Below the pieces are notes generated by a model that saw nothing but the letters and a program-made list of their open reading frames with translations, searched no databases and was not told the origin of the DNA. A stretch of DNA of 64,000 bases from Anaerolineae bacterium (GTDB lineage: Bacteria > Chloroflexota > Anaerolineae > 4572-78 > J111): the NCBI GenBank assembly GCA_022071955.1, contig JAJVIM010000011.1, positions 242,252 through 306,251 of the forward strand, written 5' to 3'. The position numbers were made by a program, and so were the translations under genes. Positions 8,775 to 16,807 of the stretch are shown here, piece after piece (within the stretch, counting starts at the first letter, position 1; every line of letters begins with the position of its first letter).

Positions 8775-9452
8775 ATGGCCGATGTACTTGCTCCCGACCC
8801 GGCAACCTTGCTGGAACTGAACCAAAAGCTCGACAAACTGTCAACCCAAATTGAATTTTTAACCGAGGAAGCGGCGCGCCAAAAACGCCGCCAGCAGGAA
8901 TGGGACGAACTCAAAGATGACTTGATCCCCATTGGCAACGACCTGTTCCGCATGACTGTGGTTCAGCTCGAAGAAATTCAGCAGCACGTCCAGTTGGAAG
9001 ACATTTTGCGGCTGATCAAGCGGCTGGCCCGCAACACCCGCAACCTGGAAGAAATGCTCGACCAGCTTGAGGGGTTAATGGAATTGACAACTGACCTTGG
9101 CCCGCTCTCCCGCGATATGTTTATGCGGGTGATGACCCAGCTCAACGACTTTGAACGCAAAGGCTACTTTGTCTTTTTGCAGGGCGGGCTGGACATGATG
9201 GACCGCGTAGTCAGTGAATTTACCGAAGACGACGTGCGCCAACTGGCCGACAACATTGTGCTGATCCTGCAAACCGTCAAAGAGATGACCCAGCCAGAAA
9301 TTATGACCATGCTCCGCCGCAGCGCCGCCGAACTCAAAGACGACGAACCGGTCAACACCTCTATGCTCAGTATTCTGCGGCAACTCAACGACCCGGCCGT
9401 TCGGCGCGGGCTAACCAAAACGCTCAACGTTCTCAAATCCGTGGGCGATTGA
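8775..9452 (+). CDS. DUF1641 family protein, SQR-linked
   Basis: A soluble, all-helical protein of 225 residues. Residues 10-50 form a coiled coil (LLELNQKLDKLSTQIEFL); the middle contains the DUF1641 region (DLGPLSRDMFMRVMTQLNDFERKG, FVFLQGGLDMMDRVV). DUF1641 proteins recur beside sulfide:quinone oxidoreductases and formate dehydrogenase-like genes, but no biochemical activity is established to my knowledge. There are no cysteines, so it is unlikely to carry sulfur itself; a scaffold or accessory role for SQR is inferred from its position 10 bp downstream. GAGAAAC precedes the ATG. Confidence 0.8.
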   Translation: MADVLAPDPATLLELNQKLDKLSTQIEFLTEEAARQKRRQQEWDELKDDLIPIGNDLFRMTVVQLEEIQQHVQLEDILRLIKRLARNTRNLEEMLDQLEGLMELTTDLGPLSRDMFMRVMTQLNDFERKGYFVFLQGGLDMMDRVVSEFTEDDVRQLADNIVLILQTVKEMTQPEIMTMLRRSAAELKDDEPVNTSMLSILRQLNDPAVRRGLTKTLNVLKSVGD

Positions 9453-9518
9453 GCGGAAGCAAAATCTTTGTAACCAACATTTTTTGAGAAAATCTTTAAT
9501 TAAGGAGAATTTCACCCA

Positions 9519-9836
9519 ATGTCAACCCGAGAAATTGCAGGCAAAGTAGTAGAATTTGATGAGGAAGGCTTTTTGGCCAACCCCAACGACTGGGACAAAA
9601 ACATCGCCGCGGTTTTGGCCGAAGAAATTGGCATTACGCCGCTCACCCCGGACCACTGGAAAGTCATCGATTTTTCCCGCGCCGATTTTGCCAGCACCGG
9701 CGAAGCGCCCACCCTGCGCCGTATCACCAAAGAAGCCGGAGTATCCACCAAAGAATTGTACCAACTGTTTCCCAAAGGCCCGGCCAAAAAAGTGGCGCTG
9801 GTGGCTGGCCTGGGCAAACCCACCGGCTGCATCTAA
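9519..9836 (+). CDS. tusE: DsrC/TusE-family sulfur carrier
   Basis: A protein of 105 residues with the DsrC/TusE fold: GKVVEFDEEGFLANPNDWDK at the start, then LTPDHWKVIDF and LYQLFPKGPAKKVALVAGLGKPTGCI at the end. The C-terminal arm keeps the penultimate cysteine that carries persulfide. The second cysteine of true DsrC, about ten residues earlier, is Ala here (KKVALVAG). That is the TusE-like, single-Cys condition, so it should relay sulfur rather than form the DsrC trisulfide. No dsrAB is nearby. Together with SQR and DsrE2 it suggests cytoplasmic handling of sulfane sulfur. RBS AAGGAG upstream. Confidence 0.88.
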   Translation: MSTREIAGKVVEFDEEGFLANPNDWDKNIAAVLAEEIGITPLTPDHWKVIDFSRADFASTGEAPTLRRITKEAGVSTKELYQLFPKGPAKKVALVAGLGKPTGCI

Positions 9837-9910
9837 ACCCGAGCCGGCCGCAGCGCCGGCCAACCTAACTTTTTGAACAACGACGTTTTTTATACCGAGG
9901 AGAAAATAAA

Positions 9911-10381
9911 ATGTCTGACAACGGCGAACGCAAACTATCAATCATCTGCTCCAAAGGCACGCTCGACATGGCCTATCCCGGCCTGGTGCTGGCCAACGCG
10001 GCCTTAATGGAAGGCATCGATGTGACCATGTTCTTCACCTTTTGGGGGCTGGAAATTGTCAAAAGAAAATCGATGGATCACCTCAAGGCCACCCCGCTGG
10101 GCAACCCGGCGATGGGCATGCCCAATATTGTTGGCATTCTGCCCGGCGTTACCGCAATGGCCTCAACAATGATGAAAAAGGAAATTGAAAAACTCGATTT
10201 CCCACCCGTGTCTGAGTTTGTGGAAATGATCCACGATGCCGGCGGTAAAATGTACGGCTGCCGCATGGCGATGGATATGATGAAGCTTGAAAAAGAAGAC
10301 CTGTGTGATCAGATTGACGACGTTATCGGCGCGATGGAATTTATGGAAATGAGCGACGGCGCCCAGATCATTTTCATCTAA
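9911..10381 (+). CDS. DsrE2-type DsrE/F-like sulfur-trafficking protein
   Basis: A protein of 156 residues in the DsrE/DsrF/DsrH superfamily, DsrE2 branch: KLSIICSKGTLDMAYPGLVLANAAL at 8-32, a membrane-like segment GIDVTMFFTFWGLEIV, and the conserved sulfur-carrying Cys in KMYGCRMAMDMMKLEKEDL (about residue 117). A further Cys is at CSKG near the start. DsrE2 proteins accept and pass persulfide between rhodanese, TusA and DsrC-like carriers. It closes the operon and is followed by a strong terminator. GAGGAGAAA precedes the ATG. Confidence 0.88.
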   Translation: MSDNGERKLSIICSKGTLDMAYPGLVLANAALMEGIDVTMFFTFWGLEIVKRKSMDHLKATPLGNPAMGMPNIVGILPGVTAMASTMMKKEIEKLDFPPVSEFVEMIHDAGGKMYGCRMAMDMMKLEKEDLCDQIDDVIGAMEFMEMSDGAQIIFI

Positions 10382-10390
10382 AAAAATTGC

Positions 10391-10432
10391 GGCAATAAAA
10401 AACGGCCTGCTGGCAGGCCGTTTTTTATTGCC
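10391..10432 (+). terminator. Intrinsic terminator of the sulfur operon
   Basis: Perfect 19-bp arms (10391-10409 and 10414-10432) around CTGG. The right arm contains TTTTTT after GGCCG, the usual stem plus U-tract, nine bases after the DsrE2 stop. Confidence 0.92.
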
Positions 10433-10532
10433 TTTTGGGCTTATTTGGCAAATTTCTTGACCACCGACCAACATCCTGCTAAACTACTGCCACCGCGTTA
10501 ATGAAGATATTCTTCAATTGAGGGAGTAAAAA

Positions 10533-10790
10533 ATGACAACAAATACAATGGATTTGAGGATAACCTTTTCTGGCAGCGAAGAGGTATTGAATGACATCAA
10601 AAAACGGCTGGAATGCACCTCGGCAGACGAAACCTGTTTGTCCGACGCGCTGGCGGCGATTGTTCAGCACACGTTGATTGCCGCGGGTGTTACAAAAGAC
10701 TTTTCGGTCAATGTTCACAGCAGCCAGATACGGAAAAGTTTTGGCCAGGCAGGCGGGTTAAACGCCAACGAATGGCTGGAAAAATCCTGA
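10533..10790 (+). CDS. Small protein of unknown function
   Basis: An 85-residue frame with a good RBS (GAGGGAGT) and its own terminator. I do not recognise the family. It is acidic, with a predicted alpha/beta mix: LRITFSGSEEVLNDIKKRL resembles the first strand-helix of a small ferredoxin-like fold, and two Cys lie in ECTSADETC (residues 28 and 35). No signal peptide or membrane segment. It sits between the sulfur operon terminator and the convergent LysR gene, so it is transcribed alone or by read-through from the sulfur operon. Confidence 0.65.
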   Translation: MTTNTMDLRITFSGSEEVLNDIKKRLECTSADETCLSDALAAIVQHTLIAAGVTKDFSVNVHSSQIRKSFGQAGGLNANEWLEKS

Positions 10791-10808
10791 CAACTCCAAC
10801 CAAAACAA

Positions 10809-10840
10809 AAAACGCCCGGCCAACACTAACCGGGCGTTTT
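10809..10840. terminator. Terminator between the small gene and convergent LysR gene
   Basis: AAAACGCCCGG and CCGGGCGTTTT pair around a 10-base loop. It has A- and T-runs on both sides, so it can act in both directions. Confidence 0.88.
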
Positions 10841-10858
10841 GCTTGACTCCTGCTTTGA

Positions 10859-11875
10859 TTACGCCGGCTCCGCTATCGACCCCAATACTTGCTGTGGTTG
10901 CAGGCCATTAACCTGATTCGATAGCGCGCTCTCAAACGATGGCAAGATTCCGGTTCTGGAAAATTCTTCCATAAATTGTTCCATCGGGGGTTGGGTAACA
11001 AAGTTCCAAAACTCACTCTGCGCCCGGGTGGCCGGGTGACGGTTGCTATAAACAATGTATATCTCCCGGCGGAGCGAAATACCAGCCACCTTTACCTCTT
11101 TAATACGGCCCAATTCAATACCCCGGCGAGCCACCGCCCGCGAGACAAACGCCACGCCAATCCCCTCTTCTACGGCCATGCTGATGGCCTCGGAGTTGCC
11201 AAGCTCCATCACCACGTTCAAATCCTCAATCCCCAGGCCAAATTCACGCAAAGCACTTTCCATTTCATCGCGCGTTCCGGATTCCTGGTCGCGCAGAATA
11301 AAATCGGTCCCCTGCAATTCCTCGGGCGAAATCATTTCCCGTTTTGCCCAGGCATGGTCCGCGGGCACAATCAGCACCAGATAATCGGTAAAAAACTGCC
11401 GGTAGGTGATGTCTTTGCACACCGGCGTTGAACTGACCACCGCCAGTTGAACCGTTCCATCACACATTTCGCTCAAAACAATGTCGCGGCTGTGGTTGAT
11501 GATTGACATTTGCACCGCCGGGTGTCGCCGCCGAAACCGGGCGGCCAGGTGCGGCAAAATGTATTTGCCGGTGGCCGTGCTGCAGCCAATTTTCAAATGG
11601 CCCACCACCTCACCTTTGAGCGACTCGATTTCCTCTTCAATCCGAATGGCCCGGTTCACCACATCTCTGGCCAGCGGCAGCAGCGCCTTGCCCCGTTCAG
11701 ACAGGGTCAAACTTCGGCCAGAGCGATGAAATAGTTGAACATCCAGTTTCCTTTCCAGCGCCCTGATCTGCATACTCACGGCTGGCTGGGTTAAGTTTAA
11801 CTGGCGAGCCGCCTCTGAAAAATTCTCTGTTTCAGCCGCGGTCAAAAACACATTAAGTTCGTAAACATCTAACAT
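10859..11875 (-). CDS. LysR-family transcriptional regulator (CysL/CbbR-like)
   Basis: A protein of 338 residues. N-terminal winged HTH at about 1-65 (FLTAAETENFSEAARQLNL, then QPAVSMQIRALERKLDVQLF, GRSLTLSERG), a linker helix, then the type-2 periplasmic-binding-like effector domain (VVGHLKIGCSTATGKYILPHL, DGTVQLAVVSS, EEGIGVAFVSRAVAR). It is slightly longer than usual, with a C-terminal tail of about 35 residues. It is transcribed away from the first cytochrome gene across a 600-bp AT-rich region with several ATAAG-N5-CTTAT boxes of the LysR type. It is therefore the likely local regulator, and probably autoregulated. The effector is unknown. Confidence 0.9.
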   Translation of the reverse strand: MLDVYELNVFLTAAETENFSEAARQLNLTQPAVSMQIRALERKLDVQLFHRSGRSLTLSERGKALLPLARDVVNRAIRIEEEIESLKGEVVGHLKIGCSTATGKYILPHLAARFRRRHPAVQMSIINHSRDIVLSEMCDGTVQLAVVSSTPVCKDITYRQFFTDYLVLIVPADHAWAKREMISPEELQGTDFILRDQESGTRDEMESALREFGLGIEDLNVVMELGNSEAISMAVEEGIGVAFVSRAVARRGIELGRIKEVKVAGISLRREIYIVYSNRHPATRAQSEFWNFVTQPPMEQFMEEFSRTGILPSFESALSNQVNGLQPQQVLGSIAEPA

Positions 11876-12075
11876 GATCCCCGCTCCCTGGAACGTAGCT
11901 GGCTAATTTTGCAATTAACCTGTGCCTGGTGACATATTTCGATTCCCCCGCGAGCCTTCATTTACAAGAGTTTTTCTTATTAAAGAAGCGACTTTCTATA
12001 TAAATCTCTTATAAAGAATTGTGAATATTGTAACATACTTATTTTCAAAAAACAACAGATAATCGCCATCATCTC

Positions 12076-12113
12076 ATAAGAAATTCTTTGTTTTGCTCAT
12101 AAGTCCAACTTAT
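12076..12113. promoter_or_regulatory. LysR-type boxes (ATAAG-N5-CTTWK), proximal to the LysR gene
   Basis: A full dyad ATAAG-TCCAA-CTTAT at 12099-12113 (T-N11-A core) and a degenerate copy ATAAG-AAATT-CTTTG at 12076-12090. They lie 200-240 bp upstream of the LysR start. The whole divergent region 11876-12479 has no gene; it holds these boxes, the CRP-like pair and the distal dyad at 12375. Confidence 0.6.
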
Positions 12114-12190
12114 CAGCAACCCAAAAACCCCGCATTACTCTCTGAAAAAACTTACTTTTTGAATACCCTGCATGATTACCCACCAGACAT

Positions 12191-12226
12191 GTGACGTTTG
12201 TCACAACATGTTGTGACAAACGTCAC
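12191..12226. promoter_or_regulatory. Paired CRP/FNR-type palindromes before the cytochrome operon
   Basis: GTGACGTTTGTCAC (12191-12204) and GTGACAAACGTCAC (12213-12226), 22 bp centre to centre. They are mirror images of each other. They lie about 255-290 bp upstream of the nonaheme cytochrome start. Confidence 0.75.
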
Positions 12227-12343
12227 TATCCGAATAAACAAGAGTTACTTATCATAGACTCGGCTAGATATTTGTGCTGCTTATATCGGATTCGGAGGCG
12301 TTTTACTTCTCCTGAATATTGGTTATGCATCACGGCCCTTTGT

Positions 12344-12399
12344 ATAAGAAAAACTTTGTTTTGTTGATAAGCAAGTTTGATAAGAAAAACTTATCAAAC
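12344..12399. promoter_or_regulatory. LysR-type boxes proximal to the cytochrome operon
   Basis: A perfect dyad with 10-bp arms GTTTGATAAG (12375-12384) and CTTATCAAAC (12390-12399) around five A. A degenerate copy ATAAG-AAAAA-CTTTG lies at 12344-12358. The core TAAG-N5-CTTA satisfies the T-N11-A rule. It sits 80-135 bp before the cytochrome start, a normal activator position. Confidence 0.6.
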
Positions 12400-12479
12400 C
12401 TATTGAAACCTATAAGCACAAGTGTTACAATAAACCTTGTGAAGCAAATCACAACTATTTAAAGCCACAATACAGGATT

Positions 12480-13640
12480 ATGCGGATTATGAGGATCACA
12501 CACACCGGCCACAGGTGGCAGATCATTATTTTTAGTTTTTTGCTCACCGCATTGTGGGTCAGCAGCCAACTCCCGGCTCTGGCTCAGGCCCCCATCAAAG
12601 AAAATGAACAATGCCTTACCTGCCACAGCAACCCAGACCTTGTGGTAGAGTTCCCGGATGGCAGTACTGCCAGCGGCCATATCAGAAGTGTCGCTTACAG
12701 CCAGTCTGTTCATGGGCAAGAAGCCATGACCTGCTCTGGCTGCCATCCCAATCACCAGGAATATCCCCACCCGGCCATCTCTGCCACAAACAGCCGCGAA
12801 TTTACGCTGCAACTCAACGAAACCTGTTTTGAGTGCCACCCCGACCAGGCCGATAAAGTGCAGGATAGCGTTCATGCCCAGGCAATGGCCGATGGCAACG
12901 AAAACGCCGCGGTATGTGTAGACTGCCACACCGCCCATACCACGCTATCACTGCACGAGGCCCGCAGAGAAATTGCGGCAACCTGTCGCCAATGCCACGC
13001 CACAATTTACGATGAATACGCCACCAGTATTCACGGCAAGGCGCTGTTTGAAGAACACAACACCGATGTACCAACCTGCATTGATTGCCACGGGGTGCAT
13101 AATGTTGAAGACCCGCACACAGCGCAGTTCCGGCTGAGATCACCCAGTTTGTGCGGCAGTTGCCACGCCGACGAAGCATTGATGAGCAAATACGATATTC
13201 CCACCGACGTATTTGAAACCTACGTGGCCGATTTTCACGGTACCACCGTTACCCTGTTTGAAAAACAAACGCCCGACGCCGCCACCAACAAAGCCGTATG
13301 CTATGACTGCCACGGGGTCCACGCAATTCTGCCAATGAGCGATCCCAACGCCATTGCCAACAGCAAGGAAAACCTGCTAAAAACCTGCCAAAAATGCCAC
13401 CCCGACGCCACCACCAACTTCCCTGATAGCTGGACCAGCCACTACCAACCCACATTTGAGAAACAGCCGCTGGTGGCCACCATCAATTTGTTTTACTTGA
13501 TTGTCATCCCGGCCACAGTTGGTTTTATGGCGGTCTTTGTGCTGTCCGACGCCGGTCGCCGGGTATTGACCCGCAGAAACCACACCGCTGAGGCATCCCA
13601 ACCCACCCCCAATGACGACAAGAAAGCGGAGGATGCATAA
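12480..13640 (+). CDS. Nonaheme cytochrome c with C-terminal membrane anchor
   Basis: An exported multiheme cytochrome of 386 residues. Signal peptide at 1-36 (hydrophobic IIIFSFLLTALWV, ending ALAQA). Nine CXXCH motifs follow: CLTCH, CSGCH, CFECH, CVDCH, CRQCH, CIDCH, CGSCH, CYDCH, CQKCH. Distal His for bis-His ligation is plentiful (SVHGQEA, SIHGKAL, DFHGTTV). Residues about 335-358 (LFYLIVIPATVGFMAVFVL) are a C-terminal transmembrane helix followed by a positive tail, so the heme domain is outside. The next gene starts immediately at 13641, forming a two-gene unit: this cytochrome and a membrane b-type cytochrome with its own hemes. It probably takes electrons from the quinol-oxidising partner. 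Confidence 0.92.
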   Translation: MRIMRITHTGHRWQIIIFSFLLTALWVSSQLPALAQAPIKENEQCLTCHSNPDLVVEFPDGSTASGHIRSVAYSQSVHGQEAMTCSGCHPNHQEYPHPAISATNSREFTLQLNETCFECHPDQADKVQDSVHAQAMADGNENAAVCVDCHTAHTTLSLHEARREIAATCRQCHATIYDEYATSIHGKALFEEHNTDVPTCIDCHGVHNVEDPHTAQFRLRSPSLCGSCHADEALMSKYDIPTDVFETYVADFHGTTVTLFEKQTPDAATNKAVCYDCHGVHAILPMSDPNAIANSKENLLKTCQKCHPDATTNFPDSWTSHYQPTFEKQPLVATINLFYLIVIPATVGFMAVFVLSDAGRRVLTRRNHTAEASQPTPNDDKKAEDA

Positions 13641-15377
13641 ATGAGCCAGGTGCAAAAGTATTACCATCGATTTACTTTATCACAACGAACTGAGCATTGG
13701 GTTCAGGTTCTGTCCTTCTCGCTGCTGGCTTTAACCGGGCTGCCCCAAAAATTTGCCGGCGCGCCGTGGGCAGAAACTATGATCGCGCTGATGGGCGGCA
13801 TTGAAGCTGTCAGAATTATTCACCGTTTTGCGGCGGTTGTGCTGCTGCTGGGTGTTATTTATCACGGCGGCTATTTAACTTACAAAGTCTTCATCGAACG
13901 GGTGCCGCTGGCGATGCTGCCGGGCTGGATCGATGTGAAAGATATGTTTGGCGTGTTTACTTACAACCTGGGGTTGAGCAAAACCCGGCCAAAATTACCC
14001 CGGTACAATTTTGAAGAAAAATTTGAGTATTGGGCCTTTGTCTGGGGCACTGTTATTATGGCCCTGACCGGCTTTATGTTGTGGAACCCCATTGCCACGG
14101 CCAATTTTGTGCCCGGCTCTTTTATCCCGGCGGCCAAAGCGGCTCACGGCGGCGAGGCCCTGCTGGCGGTACTGGCCATCATTATCTGGCACATGTACGG
14201 CGTGCATATCCGCCACTTTAACCGGAGCATGTTCACCGGCAATCTTAACCGCGAAGAAATGGCCCACGAACACGCCATCGAACTGGAACAAATTGAAAGC
14301 GGCCAAACACCACCGCCCGCCCCGGCCGAAGAAGTGGCCCAACGGCGGCGGCTTTTCCTCCCGGTAGCGGCGGTTATCTCCATTGTCCTGCTGTCGGGCC
14401 TGTTCTGGTTTGTCACCTTTGAAAAAACGGCCATCTCCACCGTCATTGCTGCCACCAACGAAGAGGACGCCTACAAACCGCTGGAACTCACCACCGGCGG
14501 CAATATCCACAACCTCATCACCGAATACAACGGGCCAGAAACCTGTGCCGCCTCAAATTGCCACTCCGGCGAAACTTTCCAAACCGTCATCGATTCGTCG
14601 CACCACCAGCGCATTGTGGCCGCCGGTCCCAATCCTATTTTGGCGCAACTCGCCGGCAGTGGGGCAACAACTTTTGAAACCACGTCGGATTGCCTCATTT
14701 GCCATGCCAAAGATTATCAGGCCGATAACCCGCTGGCCTCGCTGCATACGGTAGGCGCGGCGGGCGGCGATACCTGCGAACGCTGCCACACCGGCCACAT
14801 TACCGGCGACGCTCACAGCAATGCCGGGCTGGCCTGTATTAGCTGCCACACCTCGGTGGCCCACAACATCAAAACTGAGGTAGCCTGTAGCAACTGCCAC
14901 ACCGAGCTGCCGCACCAGAACCCCTTTATTAACAGCAAACACGGCCGGCTCGACTGCCGCACCTGCCACGTTAACCCTGACCAAAGCGGGCTGATGATAG
15001 ATGTTGGCCAGCCGCTGCAAGACCCGGTGACCGGCTTTTATGGCCCCACCGTTGATCCCGTAGCCAATGGACCGCAATATGTGTGGCAAAAAGCCAACGG
15101 CGAAGCTGCCACCGAGGCAGACCCCGACGCCAAAATTGTGCCAGTTACCACCCTCACCGTGCTGGCGCCGCCAGAGTTTGACCCGGCCGAATATGCCACC
15201 AGCGGCAAATTCTCCGGGCAGCCGGAAGAAGCATTGGTAAAACAGATGATTCTTAGCCACGGGGTTACCAGAGAAAAAGTAAGAACTTGTGCTACCTGCC
15301 ACGGCCCGGATGCTACATTTGATTTTGCCAGCCTGGGCTACGATGAGGAACGCGTAGACCAGTTTTCAGTCAAATAG
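13641..15377 (+). CDS. Fusion of cytochrome b561/FdhI-like membrane domain and multiheme cytochrome c
   Basis: A protein of 578 residues. The first 205 are a four-helix di-heme cytochrome b of the formate dehydrogenase gamma/HydC type (RTEHWVQVLSFSLLALTG with heme His, then IIHRFAAVVLLLGVIYHGGYL, ALTGFMLWNP, IIIWHMYGVHIRHFN). After a charged linker a further helix (about 240-258) leads to an external cytochrome domain. That domain has CLICH, CERCH, CISCH, CSNCH, CRTCH and CATCH plus one atypical CAASNCH (CX4CH), so up to seven hemes c. It lacks a catalytic subunit. Together with the upstream nonaheme cytochrome it looks like a quinol-to-cytochrome electron conduit. No gap to the upstream stop, hence coupled translation. 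Confidence 0.88.
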   Translation: MSQVQKYYHRFTLSQRTEHWVQVLSFSLLALTGLPQKFAGAPWAETMIALMGGIEAVRIIHRFAAVVLLLGVIYHGGYLTYKVFIERVPLAMLPGWIDVKDMFGVFTYNLGLSKTRPKLPRYNFEEKFEYWAFVWGTVIMALTGFMLWNPIATANFVPGSFIPAAKAAHGGEALLAVLAIIIWHMYGVHIRHFNRSMFTGNLNREEMAHEHAIELEQIESGQTPPPAPAEEVAQRRRLFLPVAAVISIVLLSGLFWFVTFEKTAISTVIAATNEEDAYKPLELTTGGNIHNLITEYNGPETCAASNCHSGETFQTVIDSSHHQRIVAAGPNPILAQLAGSGATTFETTSDCLICHAKDYQADNPLASLHTVGAAGGDTCERCHTGHITGDAHSNAGLACISCHTSVAHNIKTEVACSNCHTELPHQNPFINSKHGRLDCRTCHVNPDQSGLMIDVGQPLQDPVTGFYGPTVDPVANGPQYVWQKANGEAATEADPDAKIVPVTTLTVLAPPEFDPAEYATSGKFSGQPEEALVKQMILSHGVTREKVRTCATCHGPDATFDFASLGYDEERVDQFSVK

Positions 15378-15516
15378 ATTTGCAGAAAGTAATGACCAAA
15401 GGAGGCCATTTATTTGGGTAAAAAAGTTGAAAATTGGGCTACCTGCCACACCAGCTTCAAAATCTAGCTCATTAATATATCAAACTCTAACTTAGTTTCA
15501 GGAGGACAAATCACAG

Positions 15517-16653
15517 ATGTATAAGAAAATTTCAATGGTAATTGCTGTTTTAGTAATTCTGAGCCTGGCGTTAACCGGAATTGGCCTGGCTCAAGAAGAT
15601 GTCCAAACCGCGGCCGATGGCTACTTTGCCGGCGGCACGCAAAACATCAAAGCCGCTGACCTGTTTGATGTGTTGAACGACGGCGACACCAGCAACGATC
15701 CGGTCATCATCGACCTGCGCAGCCCGGAAGACTTTGCCCTGGGCCACATTCCCGGTGCGGTTAACGTTGGCGTGAAAAAACTGTTCACCGCCGAAGAACT
15801 GGCCAAAATCGAAGGCAAACCGGTAGTTACCTACTGCTACACCGGCCAAACCTCCAGCCAGGCCACCAGCGCCTTGAATATGCTGGGCATCCAGGCCAAA
15901 AGCATGCTCTTTGGTTTCCCGGCCTGGGCCAACGTGGCCGGTGTGGCCACCGCGCCGTTTGACGCCGCTGTTGACCAGCACGACTACAAAGTTAGCGCCG
16001 ATGAAATGATGGCCGACGGCGTCTTTGACCCGGCCACCCCGTTGGGCGCAACCGTAGCCGATGCCGCTTTGGGCTACTTTGGCAACGGCACCAAAAACAT
16101 TAAAGCCAGCGATCTGTTTGATAACCTCAACGATGGCGACGCCAGCAACGATCCGTTTATGATCGACGTGCGCAAAGCCGAAGATTACGCCGCCGGTCAC
16201 ATTCCCGGCGCAGTCAGCATGGACCCCAAAACCATGTTCACCGCCGACAACCTGGCCAAAATCCCCACCGACAAGCAAATTGTGGTCAACTGCTACACCG
16301 GCCAAACCGCCAGCCAGGTTACCAGCGTCCTGAACATGCTGGGCTACGACGCCACCAACCTGAAATTCGGTTTTGCAGCCTGGTCACCCAGCGGCAAGTA
16401 CTCCTTCAACGCCGCCACCGACAGCGGCAACTACAAATTTGAAGGCAGCGCCGAAATGGCCGACGCCGCCGTGGAAGCGCCCGCCGCCGAAGCTCCGGCC
16501 GCAGAAGCCGCCCCGGCTGCAGAAGCTGCCCCCGCCGCCGAAGCTCCGGCCACTCTGCCGGTTTCCGGTGGTGTACTGTTTGATTTTACTTGGCTTTATC
16601 TTCTGATTGGTAGCGGCCTCCTTGGCACCGGGCTCTACCTGCGCAAAAGATAA
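15517..16653 (+). CDS. Exported double rhodanese with LPXTG-like C-terminal anchor
   Basis: A protein of 378 residues. Signal peptide at 1-25 (ISMVIAVLVILSLALTGIGLAQ). Two rhodanese domains, about 35-155 and 195-310, are clearly duplicated: both have ADGYF/LGYFGNGT, NIKA(A/S)DLFD, IDLR/IDVR with AxGHIPGAV, and the active-site loop CYTGQT. Both catalytic Cys are kept, so sulfurtransferase activity is plausible. An Ala/Glu/Pro-rich linker (about 315-345) leads to LPVSGG at 347, a hydrophobic stretch and RKR at the end, the layout of a sortase substrate or simple membrane tail. It directly precedes a putative selenocysteine multiheme cytochrome; in Geobacter ext clusters a rhodanese-like protein (ExtH) neighbours ExtKL (recollection). 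RBS AGGAGGA upstream. Confidence 0.9.
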   Translation: MYKKISMVIAVLVILSLALTGIGLAQEDVQTAADGYFAGGTQNIKAADLFDVLNDGDTSNDPVIIDLRSPEDFALGHIPGAVNVGVKKLFTAEELAKIEGKPVVTYCYTGQTSSQATSALNMLGIQAKSMLFGFPAWANVAGVATAPFDAAVDQHDYKVSADEMMADGVFDPATPLGATVADAALGYFGNGTKNIKASDLFDNLNDGDASNDPFMIDVRKAEDYAAGHIPGAVSMDPKTMFTADNLAKIPTDKQIVVNCYTGQTASQVTSVLNMLGYDATNLKFGFAAWSPSGKYSFNAATDSGNYKFEGSAEMADAAVEAPAAEAPAAEAAPAAEAAPAAEAPATLPVSGGVLFDFTWLYLLIGSGLLGTGLYLRKR

Positions 16654-16807
16654 ACATCCTCCTTTTCAACAGAGGGGGTGGACGAGGTTTTATCTCTCCT
16701 TTTACTCCTCCACCCCCTCAACTTCTTTATTGTGCCAATTGGCATTATTCCTTTTTTAGAATGATGCCAGTTGCTACGGTAAAGTAAAACCAATGGAGAC
16801 CGTATTT

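Noticed and set aside
15414..15467. 17-codon frame with TTG start and AAAGGAGG upstream, containing TCH
   Set aside because: Only half a heme motif, no signal peptide and no homology; likely part of the leader of the rhodanese gene or a decayed end of the cytochrome gene.
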